Source of the DNA: Brienomyrus brachyistius | Taxonomy: Eukaryota; Chordata; Actinopteri; Osteoglossiformes; Mormyridae | Length of the DNA: 64,000 nt | Assembly: GCF_023856365.1 (NCBI RefSeq) | Contig: NW_026042436.1 | Location: 186,001 to 250,000, forward strand | Direction of reading: 5' to 3' | Shown: one piece after another, positions 35,569 to 49,231 of the stretch | Layout of the letters: each line of letters begins with the position of its first letter | Position numbering within the stretch: the stretch's first letter is position 1 | The notes under the pieces: model-generated | Told to the model about the DNA's origin: nothing | The model's database searches: none | The model's input: the letters and a program-made list of their open reading frames with translations, nothing else | Position numbers and translations under genes: made by a program

Positions 35569-37123
35569 GGGATACCAGTCCATCGCAGGGCACAGGGCTG
35601 GGGTACAGCCTGGACAGGATGACAGTCCATCACAGGGCGCGGGGCTGGGGGACACCCTGGACGGGATGCCAGTCCATCACAGGGCACAGGGTACAGCCTG
35701 GAAGGGATGCCAGTCCATTGCAGGGCACAGGGCTGAGGGACACCCTGGACGGGATGCCAGTCCATCACAGGGCACAGGGCTGGGGTACAACCTGGATGGG
35801 ATGCCAGTCCATCGCAGGGCACAGGGCTGTGGGACACCCTGCATGGGATGCCAGTCTATCACAGGGCACAGGGCTGGGGTACAGCCTGGACGGGATGCCA
35901 GTCCATCACAGGGCACTGGGAACAGCCTGGATGGGATGCCAGTCCATCGCATGGCACAGGGCTGGGGGACACCCTGGATGGGATGCCAGTCCATCACAGG
36001 GTACAGGGCTTGGGGACACCCTGGATGGGATGCCAGTCCATCGCAGGGCACAGGTCTGGGGTACAGCCTGGACAGGATGCCAGTCCATCACAGGGCGCGG
36101 GGTTAGGGGACACCCTGGACGGGATGCCAGTCCATCACAGGGCACAGGGTACAGCCTGGAAGGGATGCCAGTGCATCGCAGGGCACAGGGCTGGGTTACA
36201 GCCTGGACGGGATACCAGTCCATTGCAAGGCACAGGGTACACCCTGGACGGGATGCCAGTCCATCGCAGGGCGCGGGGCTGGGAGACATCCTGGACGGGA
36301 TGCCAGTCCATCACAGGGCACAGGGTACAGCCTGGAAGGGATGCCAGTCCATTGCAGGGCACAGGGCTGAGGGACACCCTGGACGGGATGCCAGTCCATC
36401 GCAGGGCACTGGGCTGGGGTACAGCCTTGATGGGATGCCAGTCCATCGCAGGGCACAGGGCTGTGGGACACCCTGCACGGGATGCCAGTCCATCACAGGG
36501 CACAGGGCTGGGGTACAACCTGGATGGGATGCCAGTCCATCGCAGGGCACTGGGCTGTGGGACACCCTGCACGGGATGCCAGTCCATCGCAGGGCACAAG
36601 GCTGAGGTACAGCCTGGACGGGATGCCTGTCCATCGCAGGGCACAGGGTTGGGAGACTCCCTGGACGGGTTTCCAGTCCATCACAGGGCACGGGGCTGGG
36701 GGACACCCTGGACGGGATGCCAGTGCATCACAGGGCACAGGGTTCAGCCTGGATGGAATGCCAGTCCATCACAGGGCACGGGGCTGGGGGACACCCTGGA
36801 TGGGATGCCAGTCCATCGCAGGGCAGAGGGCTGGGATACATCCTGGACGGGATGCCAATACATCGCAAGGCACAGGGCTGTGGGACACCCTGGACGGGAT
36901 GCCAGTCCATCACAGGGCACAGGGCTGGGGTACAGCCTGGATGCGATGCCAGTCCATCGCAAGGCACAGGGTACAGCCTGGATGGGATGCCAGTCCATCG
37001 CAGGGCACAGGGCTGAGGGACAGCCTGGATGGGATTCCGGTCCATCGCAGGGCACAGGGCTGGGGTACAGCCTGGATGGGATGCCAGTCCATCGCAGGGC
37101 ACAGGGCTGAGGGACAGCCTGGA

Positions 37124-38750
37124 TGGGATTCCGGTCCATCGCAGGGCACGAGGCTGGGGGACAGCCTGGATGGGATTCCGGTCCATCGCAGGGCACGGGG
37201 CTGGGGGACACCCTGGATGGGATGCCAGTCCATCACAGGGCACAGGGTACAGCCTGGAAGGGATGCCAGTGCATCGCAGGGCACAGGGCTGGGTTACAGC
37301 CTGGACGGGATACCAGTCCATCGCAAGGCACAGGGTACACCCTGGACGGGATGCCAGTCCATCGCAGGGCGCGGGGCTGGGGGACATCCTGGACGGGATG
37401 CCAGTCCATCACAGGGCACAGGGTACAGCCTGGAAGGGATGCCAGTCCATTGCAGGGCACAGGGCTGAGGGACACCCTGGACGGGATGCCAGTCCATCGC
37501 AGGGCACTGGGCTGGGGTACAGCCTTGATGGGATGCCAGTCCATCGCAGGGCACAGGGCTGAGGGACACCCTGGACGGGATGCCAGTCCATCGCAGGGCA
37601 CTGGGCTGGGGTACAGCCTTGATGGGATGCCAGTCCATCGCAGGGCACAGGGCTGTGGGACACCCTGCACGGGATGCCAGTCCATCACAGGGCACAGGGC
37701 TGGGGTACAACCTGGATGGGATGCCAGTCCATCGCAGGGCACTGGGCTGTGGGACACCCTGCACGGGATGCCAGTCCATCGCAGGGCACAGGGCTGAGGT
37801 ACAGCCTGGACGGGATGCCTGTCCATCGCAGGGCACAGGGCTGGGAGACTCCCTGGACGGGTTTCCAGTCCATCACAGGGCACGGGGCTGGGGGACACCC
37901 TGGACGGGATGCCAGTGCATCACAGGGCACAGGGTACAGCCTGGATGGAATGCCAGTCCATCACAGGGCACGGGGCTGGGGGACACCCTGGATAGGATGC
38001 CAGTCCATCGCAGGGCAGAGGGCTGGGATACATCCTGGACGGGATGCCAATACATCGCAAGGCACAGGGCTGTGGGACACCCTGGACGGGAGGCCAGTCC
38101 ATCGCAGGGCACAGGGCTGTGGGACACCCTGCACGGGATGCCAGTCCATCACAGGGCACAGGGCTGGGGTACAGCCTGGATGCGATGCCAGTCCATCGCA
38201 AGGCACAGGGTACAGCCTGGATGGGATGCCAGTCCATCGCAGGGCACAGGGCTGAGGGACAGCCTGGATGGGATTCCGGTCCATCGCAGGGCACGAGGCT
38301 GGGGGACAGCCTGGATGGGATTCCGGTCCATCGCAGGGCACGGGGCTGGGGGACACCCTGGATGGGAGGCCAGTCCATCGCAGGGCACAGGGCTGGGGTA
38401 CAGCCTGGATGGGATGCCAGTCCATCGCAGGGCACAGGGCTGGGGTACAGCCTGGACGGGATGCCTGTCCATGGCAGGGCACAGGGCTGGGTGACACCCT
38501 GGACGGGATGCCAGTCCATCACAGGGCACAGGGCTGGGGGACACCCTGGACGGGATGCCAGTGCATCACAGGGCACAGGGTACAGCCTGGATGGAATGCC
38601 AGTCCATCACAGGGCACGGGGCTGGGGGACACCCTGGATGGGATGCCAGTCCATCGCAGGGCAGGGGGCTGGGATACAACCTGGACGGGATGCCAATCCA
38701 TCGCAAGGCACAGGGCTGTGGGACACCCTGCACGGGATGCCAGTCCATCA
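37124..38750. repeat. Higher-order module T2, cut short by the junction to H2
   Basis: The match to T1 is at offset 5,448 up to about 38,750, where T1 reads CATCACATGGCAC and T2 reads CATCACAGGGCAC and passes into H. About 76 bp of the T end are therefore replaced. A private change, GCAGGGGGCTGGG near 38,664 (others GCAGAGGGCTGGG), is shared with T5 and T7, linking these three copies. Confidence 0.87.
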
Positions 38751-39978
38751 CAGGGCACAGGGCTGGGGTACAACCTGAATGGGATGCCAGTCCATCGCAG
38801 GGCACTGGGCTGTGGGACACCCTGCACGGGATGCCAGTCTATCACAGGGCACAGGGCTGGGGTACATCCTGGACGGGATGCCAGTCCATCACAGGGCACT
38901 GGGAACAGCCTGGATGGGATGCCAGTCCATCGCAGGGCACAGGTCTGGGGTACAGCCTGGACAGGATGCCAGTCCATCACAGGGCGCGGGGTTGGGGGAC
39001 ACCCTGGACGGGATGCCAGTCTATCAGAGGGCACAGGGTACAGCCTGGAAGGGATGCCAGTCCATCGCAGGGCTCAGGGCTGAGGGACACCCTGGACGGG
39101 ATGTCAGTCAATCGTAGGGCAGGGTGCTGGGGTACAACCTGGACGGGATGCCAGTCCATCGCAGGGCACGGTGCTGGGTAACAACCTGGATGGGATGCCA
39201 GTCCATCACAGGGCACAGGGCTGGGGTACAGCCTGGATTGGATGCCAGTCCATCGCAGGGCACAGGGCTGGGGGACACCCTGGATGGGATGCCAGTCCAT
39301 CGCATGGCACAGGGCTGGGGGACACCCTGGATGGGATGCCAGTCCATCACAGGGTAGAGGGCTGGGGGACACCCTGGATGGGATGCCAGTCCATCGCAGG
39401 GCAGAGGTCTTTGGTACAGCCTGGACAGGATGCCAGTCCATCGCAGGGCACAGGGCTGAGGTACAGCCTGGACGGGATGCCTGTCCATCGCAGGGCACAG
39501 GGCTGGGGGACTCCCTGGATGGGTTGCCAGTCCATCACAGGGCACGGGGCTGGGGTACACCCTGGATGGGATGCCAGTCCATCACAGCGCACAGGGCTGG
39601 GGGACACCCTGGACGGGATGCATGTCCATGACAGGGCACTGGGCTGGGGGACACCCTGGATGGGATGCCAGTCCGTCACAGGGTACAGGGCTGGGGGACA
39701 CCCTGGATGGGATGCCAGTCCATCGCAGGGCACAGGTCTGGGGTACAGCCTGGACAGGATGCCAGTCCATCACAGGGCGCGGGGTTAGGGGACACCCTGG
39801 ACGGGATGCCAGTCCATCACAGGGCACAGGGTACAGCCTGGAAGGGATGCCAGTGCATCGCAGGGCACAGGGCTGGGTTACAGCCTGGACGGGATACCAG
39901 TCCATCGCAAGGCACAGGGTACAGCCTGGATGGGATGCCAGTCCATCGCAGGGCACAGGGCTGAGGGACAGCCTGGAT

Positions 39979-40025
39979 GGGATTCCGGTCCTTTGCAGGG
40001 CACGGGGCTTGGGGACACCCTGGAC
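39979..40025 (+). repeat. CTTTGC landmark unit 8 (H2)
   Basis: Counterpart of unit 6 at offset 10,492; cassette 15 follows at 552 bp. Confidence 0.93.
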
Positions 40026-40483
40026 GGGAGGCCAGTCCATCGCAGGGCACAGGGATGTGGGACACCCTGCACGGGATGCCAGTCCATCACAGGGCACAGG
40101 GCTGGGGTACAGCCTGGATGGAATGCAAGTCCATCACAGGGCACAGGGCTGAGGGACAGCCTGGATGGGATTCCGGTCCATCGCAGGGCACGGGGCTGGG
40201 GGACACCCTGGACGGGATACCAGTCCATCGCAAGGCACAGGGTACAGCCTGGATGGGATGCCAGTCCATCGCAGGGCACAGGGCTGGGGTACAGCCTGGA
40301 CGGGATGCCTGTCCATCGCAGGGCACAGGGCTGGGTGACACCCTGGACGGGATGCCAGTCCATCACAGGGCACAGGGCTGGGGGACACCCTGGACGGGAT
40401 GCCAGTGCATCCCAGGGCACAGGGTACACCCTGGATGGGATGCCAGTCCATCACAGCGCACAGGGCTGGGGGACACCATGGAC

Positions 40484-40659
40484 GGGATGCATGTCCATGA
40501 CAGGGCACTGGGCTGGGGTACAGCTTAGATGGGATGCCCGTCCATCACAGGGCAGAGGGTTCAGCCTGGATGGGATGCCAGTCCATTACAGGGCATGGGG
40601 CTGAGGTACAGCCTGGACGCGATGCCAGTCCATCACAGGGAACTGGGAACAGCCTGGAT
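40484..40659 (+). repeat. Landmark cassette 15 (G form, GAACTGGG), in H2
   Basis: Exact counterpart of cassette 12 at offset 10,492. Next cassette 5,232 bp on. Confidence 0.93.
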
Positions 40660-42167
40660 GGGATACCAGTCCATCGCAGGGCACAGGGCTGGGGTACAGC
40701 CTGGACAGGATGACAGTCCATCACAGGGCGCGGGGCTGGGGGACACCCTGGACGGGATGCCAGTCCATCACAGGGCACAGGGTACAGCCTGGAAGGGATG
40801 CCAGTCCATTGCAGGGCACAGGGCTGAGGGACACCCTGGACGGGATGCCAGACCATCACAGGGCACAGGGCTGGGGTACAACCTGGATGGGATGCCAGTC
40901 CATCGCAGGGCACAGGGCTGTGGGACACCCTGCATGGGATGCCAGTCTATCACAGGGCACAGGGCTGGGGTACAGCCTGGACGGGATGCCAGTCCATCAC
41001 AGGGCACTGGGAACAGCCTGGATGGGATGCCAGTCCATCGCATGGCACAGGGCTGGGGGACACCCTGGATGGGATGCCAGTCCATCACAGGGTACAGGGC
41101 TTGGGGACACCCTGGATGGGATGCCAGTCCATCGCAGGGCACAGGTCTGGGGTACAGCCTGGACAGGATGCCAGTCCATCACAGGGCGCGGGGTTAGGGG
41201 ACACCCTGGACGGGATGCCAGTCCATCACAGGGCACAGGGTACAGCCTGGAAGGGAGGCCAGTGCATCGCAGGGCACAGGGCTGGGTTACAGCCTGGACG
41301 GGATACCAGTCCATCGCAAGGCACAGGGTACACCCTGGACGGGATGCCAGTCCATCGCAGGGCGCGGGGCTGGGGGACATCCTGGACGGGATGCCAGTCC
41401 ATCACAGGGCACAGGGTACAGCCTGGAAGGGATGCCAGTCCATTGCAGGGCACAGGGCTGAGGGACACCCTGGACGGGATGCCAGTCCATCGCAGGGCAC
41501 TGGGCTGGGGTACAGCCTTGATGGGATGCCAGTCCATCGCAGGGCACAGGGCTGTGGGACACCCTGCACGGGATGCCAGTCCATCACAGGGCACAGGGCT
41601 GGGGTACAACCTGGATGGGATGCCAGTCCATCGCAGGGCACTGGGCTGTGGGACACCCTGCACGGGATGCCAGTCCATCGCAGGGCACAGGGCTGAGGTA
41701 CAGCCTGGACGGGATGCCTGTCCATCGCAGGGCACAGGGCTGGGAGACTCCCTGGACGGGTTTCCAGTCCATCACAGGGCACGGGGCTGGGGGACACCCT
41801 GGACGGGATGCCAGTGCATCACAGGGCACAGGGTACAGCCTGGATGGAATGCCAGTCTATCACAGGGCACGGGGCTGGGGGACACCCTGGATAGGATGCC
41901 AGTCCATCGCAGGGCAGAGGGCTGGGATACATCCTGGACGGGATGCCAATACATCGCAAGGCACAGGGCTGTGGGACACCCTGGACGGGAGGCCAGTCCA
42001 TCGCAGGGCACAGGGCTGTGGGACACCCTGCACGGGATGCCAGTCCATCACAGGGCACAGGGCTGGGGTACAGCCTGGATGCGATGCCAGTCCATCGCAA
42101 GGCACAGTGTACAGCCTGGATGGGATGCCAGTCCATCGCAGGGCACAGGGCTGAGGGACAGCCTGGA

Positions 42168-43870
42168 TGGGATTCCGGTCCATCGCAGGGCACGAGGCTG
42201 GGGGACAGCCTGGATGGGATTCCGGTCCATCGCAGGGCACGGGGCTGGGGGACACCCTGGATGGGATGCCAGTCCATCACAGGGCACAGGGTACAGCCTG
42301 GAAGGGATGCCAGTGCATCGCAGGGCACAGGGCTGGGTTACAGCCTGGACGGGATACCAGTCCATCGCAAGGCACAGGGTACACCCTGGACGGGATGCCA
42401 GTCCATCGCAGGGCGCGGGGCTGGGGGACATCCTGGACGGGATGCCAGTCCATCACAGGGCACAGGGTACAGCCTGGAAGGGATGCCAGTCCATTGCAGG
42501 GCACAGGGCTGAGGGACACCCTGGACGGGATGCCAGTCCATCGCAGGGCACTGGGCTGGGGTACAGCCTTGATGGGATGCCAGTCCATCGCAGGGCACAG
42601 GGCTGAGGGACACCCTGGACGGGATGCCAGTCCATCGCAGGGCACTGGGCTGGGGTACAGCCTTGATGGGATGCCAGTCCATCGCAGGGCACAGGGCTGT
42701 GGGACACCCTGCACGGGATGCCAGTCCATCACAGGGCACAGGGCTGGGGTACAACCTGGATGGGATGCCAGTCCATCGCAGGGCACTGGGCTGTGGGACA
42801 CCCTGCACGGGATGCCAGTCCATCGCAGGGCACAGGGCTGAGGTACAGCCTGGACGGGATGCCTGTCCATCGCAGGGCACAGGGCTGGGAGACTCCCTGG
42901 ACGGGTTTCCAGTCCATCACAGGGCACGGGGCTGGGGGACACCCTGGACGGGATGCCAGTGCATCACAGGGCACAGGGTACAGCCTGGATGGAATGCCAG
43001 TCCATCACAGGGCACGGGGCTGGGGGACACCCTGGATAGGATGCCAGTCCATCGCAGGGCAGAGGGCTGGGATACATCCTGGACGGGATGCCAATACATC
43101 GCAAGGCACAGGGCTGTGGGACACCCTGGACGGGAGGCCAGTCCATCGCAGGGCACAGGGCTGTGGGACACCCTGCACGGGATGCCAGTCCATCACAGGG
43201 CACAGGGCTGGGGTACAGCCTGGATGCGATGCCAGTCCATCGCAAGGCACAGGGTACAGCCTGGATGGGATGCCAGTCCATCGCAGGGCACAGGGCTGAG
43301 GGACAGCCTGGATGGGATTCCGGTCCATCGCAGGGCACGAGGCTGGGGGACAGCCTGGATGGGATTCCGGTCCATCGCAGGGCACGGGGCTGGGGGACAC
43401 CCTGGATGGGAGGCCAGTCCATCGCAGGGCACAGGGCTGGGGTACAGCCTGGATGGGATGCCAGTCCATCGCAGGGCACAGGGCTGGGGTACAGCCTGGA
43501 CGGGATGCCTGTCCATGGCAGGGCACAGGGCTGGGTGACACCCTGGACGGGATGCCAGTCCATCACAGGGCACAGGGCTGGGGGACACCCTGGACGGGAT
43601 GCCAGTGCATCACAGGGCACAGGGTACAGCCTGGATGGAATGCCAGTCCATCACATGGCACGGGGCTGGGGGACACCCTGGATGGGATGCCAGTCCATCG
43701 CAGGGCAGAGGGCTGGGATACAACCTGGACGGGATGCCAATCCATCGCAAGGCACAGGGCTGTGGGACACCCTGCACGGGATGCCAGTCCATCACATGGC
43801 ACAGGGCTGGGGTACAGCCTGGATGGGATGCCAGTCCATCGCAGGGCACAGGGCTGAGGTACAGCCTGGA
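42168..43870. repeat. Higher-order module T3 (1,703 bp)
   Basis: T3 matches T1 at offset 10,492 and T4 at offset 1,703. Private differences include CATCACATGGCACGGGG near 43,654, where the others read CATCACAGGGCACGGGG. It is followed directly by another T, unlike T1, which is followed by U. Confidence 0.9.
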
Positions 43871-45573
43871 TGGGATTCCGGTCCATCGCAGGGCACGAGG
43901 CTGGGGGACAGCCTGGATGGGATTCCGGTCCATCGCAGGGCACGGGGCTGGGGGACACCCTGGATGGGATGCCAGTCCATCACAGGGCACAGGGTACAGC
44001 CTGGAAGGGATGCCAGTGCATCGCAGGGCACAGGGCTGGGTTACAGCCTGGACGGGATACCAGTCCATCGCAAGGCACAGGGTACACCCTGGACGGGATG
44101 CCAGTCCATCGCAGGGCGCGGGGCTGGGGGACATCCTGGACGGGATGCCAGTCCATCACAGGGCACAGGGTACAGCCTGGAAGGGATGCCAGTCCATTGC
44201 AGGGCACAGGGCTGAGGGACACCCTGGACGGGATGCCAGTCCATCGCAGGGCACTGGGCTGGGGTACAGCCTTGATGGGATGCCAGTCCATCGCAGGGCA
44301 CAGGGCTGAGGGACACCCTGGACGGGATGCCAGTCCATCGCAGGGCACTGGGCTGGGGTACAGCCTTGATGGGATGCCAGTCCATCGCAGGGCACAGTGC
44401 TGTGGGACACCCTGCACGGGATGCCAGTCCATCACAGGGCACAGGGCTGGGGTACAACCTGGATGGGATGCCAGTCCATCGCAGGGCACTGGGCTGTGGG
44501 ACACCCTGCACGGGATGCCAGTCCATCGCAGGGCACAGGGCTGAGGTACAGCCTGGACGGGATGCCTGTCCATCGCAGGGCACAGGGCTGGGAGACTCCC
44601 TGGACGGGTTTCCAGTCCATCACAGGGCACGGGGCTGGGGGACACCCTGGACGGGATGCCAGTGCATCACAGGGCACAGGGTACAGCCTGGATGGAATGC
44701 CAGTCCATCACAGGGCACGGGGCTGGGGGACACCCTGGATAGGATGCCAGTCCATCGCAGGGCAGAGGGCTGGGATACATCCTGGACGGGATGCCAATAC
44801 ATCGCAAGGCACAGGGCTGTGGGACACCCTGGACGGGAGGCCAGTCCATCACAGGGCACAGGGCTGTGGGACACCCTGCATGGGATGCCAGTCCATCACA
44901 GGGCACAGGGCTGGGGTACAGCCTGGATGCGATGCCAGTCCATCGCAAGGCACAGGGTACAGCCTGGATGGGATGCCAGTCCATCGCAGGGCACAGGGCT
45001 GAGGGACAGCCTGGATGGGATTCCGGTCCATCGCAGGGCACGAGGCTGGGGGACAGCCTGGATGGGATTCCGGTCCATCGCAGGGCACGGGGCTGGGGGA
45101 CACCCTGGATGGGAGGCCAGTCCATCGCAGGGCACAGGGCTGGGGTACAGCCTGGATGGGATGCCAGTCCATCGCAGGGCACAGGGCTGGGGTACAGCCT
45201 GGACGGGATGCCTGTCCATGGCAGGGCACAGGGCTGGGTGACACCCTGGACGGGATGCCAGTCCATCACAGGGCACAGGGCTGGGGGACACCCTGGACGG
45301 GATGCCAGTGCATCACAGGGCACAGGGTACAGCCTGGATGGAATGCCAGTCCATCACAGGGCACGGGGCTGGGGGACACCCTGGATGGGATGCCAGTCCA
45401 TCGCAGGGCAGAGGGCTGGGATACAACCTGGACGGGATGCCAATCCATCGCAAGGCACAGGGCTGTGGGACACCCTGCACGGGATGCCAGTCCATCACAT
45501 GGCACAGGGCTGGGGTACAGCCTGGATGGGATGCCAGTCCATCGCAGGGCACAGGGCTGAGGTACAGCCTGGA
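43871..45573. repeat. Higher-order module T4, tandem copy of T3
   Basis: The sequence returns at 43,871 to the T start after the TGAGGTACAGCCTGGA end of T3, then continues to 45,573 and into U2. This is a 1,703-bp insertion relative to H1-T1-U1, and it explains why the offset between the two systems grows from 10,492 to 12,195. A private change is GCACAGTGCTGTGG near 44,397. The crossover point lies in the CTGAGG shared by the two unit types. Confidence 0.9.
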
Positions 45574-45715
45574 CGGGATGCCTGTCCATCGCAGGGCACA
45601 GGGCTGGGGGACTCCCTGGACGGGTTGCCAGTCCATCATAGGGCACGGGGCTGGGGTACACCCTGGATGGGATGCCAGTCCATCACAGCGCACAGGGCTG
45701 GGGGACACCCTGGAC

Positions 45716-45803
45716 GGCATGCATGTCCATGACAGGGCACTGGGCTGGGGTACAGCTTAGATGAGATGCCCGTCCATCACAGGGCAGAGGGTTCAGCCTG
45801 GAT
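45716..45803 (+). repeat. Landmark cassette 16 (A form, truncated), in U2
   Basis: Only the first two units remain; the CCATTACAGG and GCGATGCC units are missing without disturbing the register. Begins GGCATGCATG like the other U-module A cassettes. Next cassette 1,785 bp on. Confidence 0.92.
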
Positions 45804-46995
45804 GGGATACCAGTCCATCGCAGGGCACAGGGCTGGGGTACAGCCTGGACAGGATGACAGTCCATCACAGGGCGCGGGGCTGGGGGACATCCTGGACGGG
45901 ATGCCAGTCCATCACAGGGCACAGGGTACAGCCTGGAAGGGATGCCAGTCCATTGCAGGGCACAGGGCTGAGGGACACCCTGGACGGGATGCCAGTCCAT
46001 CGCAGGGCACTGGGCTGTGGTACAGCCTTGATGGGATGCCAGTCCATCGCAGGGCACAGGGCTGTGGGACACCCTGCACGGGATGCCAGTCCATCACAGG
46101 GCACAGGGCTGGGGTACAACCTGGATGGGATGCCATTCCATCGCAGGGCACTGGGCTGTGGGACACCCTGCACGGGATGCCAGTCTATCACAGGGCACAG
46201 GGCTGGGGTACAGCCTGGACGGGATGCCAGTCCATCACAGGGCACTGGGAACAGCCTGGATGGGATGCCAGTCCATCGCAGGGCACAGGTCTGGGGTACA
46301 GCCTGGACAGGATGCCAGTCCATCACAGGGCGCGGGGTTGGGGGACACCCTGGACAGGATGCCAGTCCATCAGAGGGCACAGGGTACAGCCTGGAAGGGA
46401 TGCCAGTCCATCGCAGGGCACAGGGCTGAGGGACACCCTGGACGGGATGCCAGTCCATCGCAGGGCAGGGTGCTGGGGTACAACCTGGACGGGATTCCAG
46501 TCCATCGCAGGGCACGGTGCTGGGTAACAACCTGGATGAGATGCCAGTCCATCACAGGGCACAGGGCTGGGGTACAGCCTGGATTGGATGCCAGTCCATT
46601 GCAGGGCACAGGGCTGGGGGACACCCTGGATGGGATGCCAGTCCATCGCATGGCACAGGGCTGGGGGACACCCTGGATGGGATGCCAATCCATTACAGGG
46701 TACAGGGCTGGGGGACACCCTGGATGGGATGCCAGTCCATCGCAGGGCACAGGTCTGGGGTACAGCCTGGACAGGATGCCAGTCCATCACAGGGCGCGGG
46801 GTTAGGGGACACCCTGGACGGGATGCCAGTCCATCACAGGGCACAGGGTACAGCCTGGAAGGGATGCCAGTGCATCTCAGGGCACAGGGCTGGGTTACAG
46901 CCTGGACGGGATACCAGTCCATCGCAAGGCACAGGGTACAGCCTGGATAGGGTGCCAGTCCATCGCAGGGCACAGGGCTGAGGGACAGCCTGGAT

Positions 46996-47042
46996 GGGAT
47001 TCCGGTCCTTTGCAGGGCACGGGGCTTGGGGACACCCTGGAC
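46996..47042 (+). repeat. CTTTGC landmark unit 9 (U2)
   Basis: Cassette 17 follows at 552 bp. Confidence 0.93.
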
Positions 47043-47500
47043 GGGAGGCCAGTCCATCGCAGGGCACAGGGATGTGGGACACCCTGCACGGGATGCCAGT
47101 CCATCACAGGGCACAGGGCTGGGGTACAGCCTGGATGGAAAGCAAGTCCATCACAGGGCACAGGGCTGAGGGACAGCCTGGATGGGATTCCGGTCCATCG
47201 CAGGGCACGGGGCTGGGGGACACCCTGGACGGGATACCAGTCCATCGCAAGGCACAGGGTACAGCCTGGATGGGATGCCAGTCCATCGCATGGCACAGGG
47301 CTGGGGTACAGCCTGGACGGGATGCCTGTCCATCGCAGGGCACAGGGCTGGGTGACACCCTGGACGGGATGCCAGTCCATCACAGGGCACAGGGCTGTGG
47401 GACACCCTGGACGGGATGCCAGTGCATCACAGGGCACAGGGTACACCTTGGATGGGATGCCAGTCCATCACAGCGCACAGGGCTGGGGGACACCCTGGAC

Positions 47501-47676
47501 GGGATGCATGTCCATGACAGGGCACTGGGCTGGGGTACAGCTTAGATGGGATGCCCGTCCATCACAGGGCAGAGGGTTCAGCCTGGATGGGATGCCAGTC
47601 CATTACAGGGCATGGGGCTGAGGTACAGCCTGGACGCGATGCCAGTCCATCACAGGGAACTGGGAACAGCCTGGAT
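47501..47676 (+). repeat. Landmark cassette 17 (G form, GAACTGGG), in U2
   Basis: Standard 176 bp, with the CTTTGC unit at 46,996. Next cassette 5,280 bp on. Confidence 0.93.
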
Positions 47677-49231
47677 GGGATACCAGTCCATCGCAGGGCA
47701 CAGGGCTGGGGTACAGCCTGGACAGGATGACAGTCCATCACAGGGCGCGGGGCTGGGGGACACCCTGGACGGGATGCCAGTCCATCACAGGGCACAGGGT
47801 ACAGCCTGGAAGGGATGCCAGTCCATTGCAGGGCACAGGGCTGAGGGACACCCTGGACGGGATGCCAGTCCATCACAGGGCACAGGGCTGGGGTACAACC
47901 TGGATGGGATGCCAGTCCATCGCAGGGCACAGGGCTGTGGGACACCCTGCATGGGATGCCAGTCTATCACAGGGCACAGGGCTGGGGTACAGCCTGGACG
48001 GGATGCCAGTCCATCACAGGGCACTGGGAACAGCCTGGATGGGATGCCAGTCCATCGCATGGCACAGGGCTGGGGGACACCCTGGATGGGATGCCAGTCC
48101 ATCACAGGGTACAGGGCTTGGGGACACCCTGGATGGGATGCCAGTCCATCGCAGGGCACAGGTCTGGGGTACAGCCTGGACAGGATGCCAGTCCATCACA
48201 GGGCGCGGGGTTAGGGGACACCCTGGACGGGATGCCAGTCCATCACAGGGCACAGGGTACAGCCTGGAAGGGATGCCAGTGCATCGCAGGGCACAGGGCT
48301 GGGTTACAGCCTGGACGGGATACCAGTCCATTGCAAGGCACAGGGTACACCCTGGACGGGATGCCAGTCCATCGCAGGGCGCGGGGCTGGGAGACATCCT
48401 GGACGGGATGCCAGTCCATCACAGGGCACAGGGTACAGCCTGGAAGGGATGCCAGTCCATTGCAGGGCACAGGGCTGAGGGACACCCTGGACGGGATGCC
48501 AGTCCATCGCAGGGCACTGGGCTGGGGTACAGCCTTGATGGGATGCCAGTCCATCGCAGGGCACAGGGCTGTGGGACACCCTGCACGGGATGCCAGTCCA
48601 TCACAGGGCACAGGGCTGGGGTACAACCTGGATGGGATGCCAGTCCATCGCAGGGCACTGGGCTGTGGGACACCCTGCACGGGATGCCAGTCCATCGCAG
48701 GGCACAAGGCTGAGGTACAGCCTGGACGGGATGCCTGTCCATCGCAGGGCACAGGGTTGGGAGACTCCCTGGACGGGTTTCCAGTCCATCACAGGGCACG
48801 GGGCTGGGGGACACCCTGGACGGGATGCCAGTGCATCACAGGGCACAGGGTTCAGCCTGGATGGAATGCCAGTCCATCACAGGGCACGGGGCTGGGGGAC
48901 ACCCTGGATGGGATGCCAGTCCATCGCAGGGCAGAGGGCTGGGATACATCCTGGACGGGATGCCAATACATCGCAAGGCACAGGGCTGTGGGACACCCTG
49001 GACGGGATGCCAGTCCATCACAGGGCACAGGGCTGGGGTACAGCCTGGATGCGATGCCAGTCCATCGCAAGGCACAGGGTACAGCCTGGATGGGATGCCA
49101 GTCCATCGCAGGGCACAGGGCTGAGGGACAGCCTGGATGGGATTCCGGTCCATCGCAGGGCACAGGGCTGGGGTACAGCCTGGATGGGATGCCAGTCCAT
49201 CGCAGGGCACAGGGCTGAGGGACAGCCTGGA

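Larger units (their letters stand above)
33379..37123. repeat. Higher-order module U1 (3,745 bp)
   Basis: U carries an A-form cassette (33,520, with GGCATGCATG), a CTTTGC unit (34,887) and a G-form cassette (35,393). Signature units are GTGCATCTCAGGGC near 34,761, GGGTTCAGCC near 36,741 and CACAAGGCTGAGG near 36,596. Against U2 and U3 it has three one-base indels: a lost G near 33,508, a lost G near 33,696 and an extra T near 35,333. That accounts for 3,745 against an inferred 3,746 bp, which fits 64 long plus 18 short units. Confidence 0.88.
38707..42167. repeat. Higher-order module H2 (3,461 bp)
   Basis: This is the near-identical partner of H1, 10,492 bp to the right, with no indel between them. 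The first 44 bp are common to T2 and H, so the crossover lies within 38,707-38,750. It contains the CTTTGC unit at 39,979 and the cassette at 40,484. With T3 it forms a 5,164-bp block (38,707-43,870) matching 28,215-33,378. Confidence 0.9.
45574..49231. repeat. Higher-order module U2, missing two units (3,658 bp)
   Basis: U2 matches U1 at offsets 12,196 then 12,108-12,109. The second and third units of its A-form cassette are absent after 45,803: a 47-bp unit plus a 41-bp unit, 88 bp, precisely in register. U3 has both units, so the loss happened in U2 after it and U3 separated. Elsewhere U2 and U1 share their signature units; a private change is GATGCCAATCCATTACAGG near 46,684. Confidence 0.88.
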
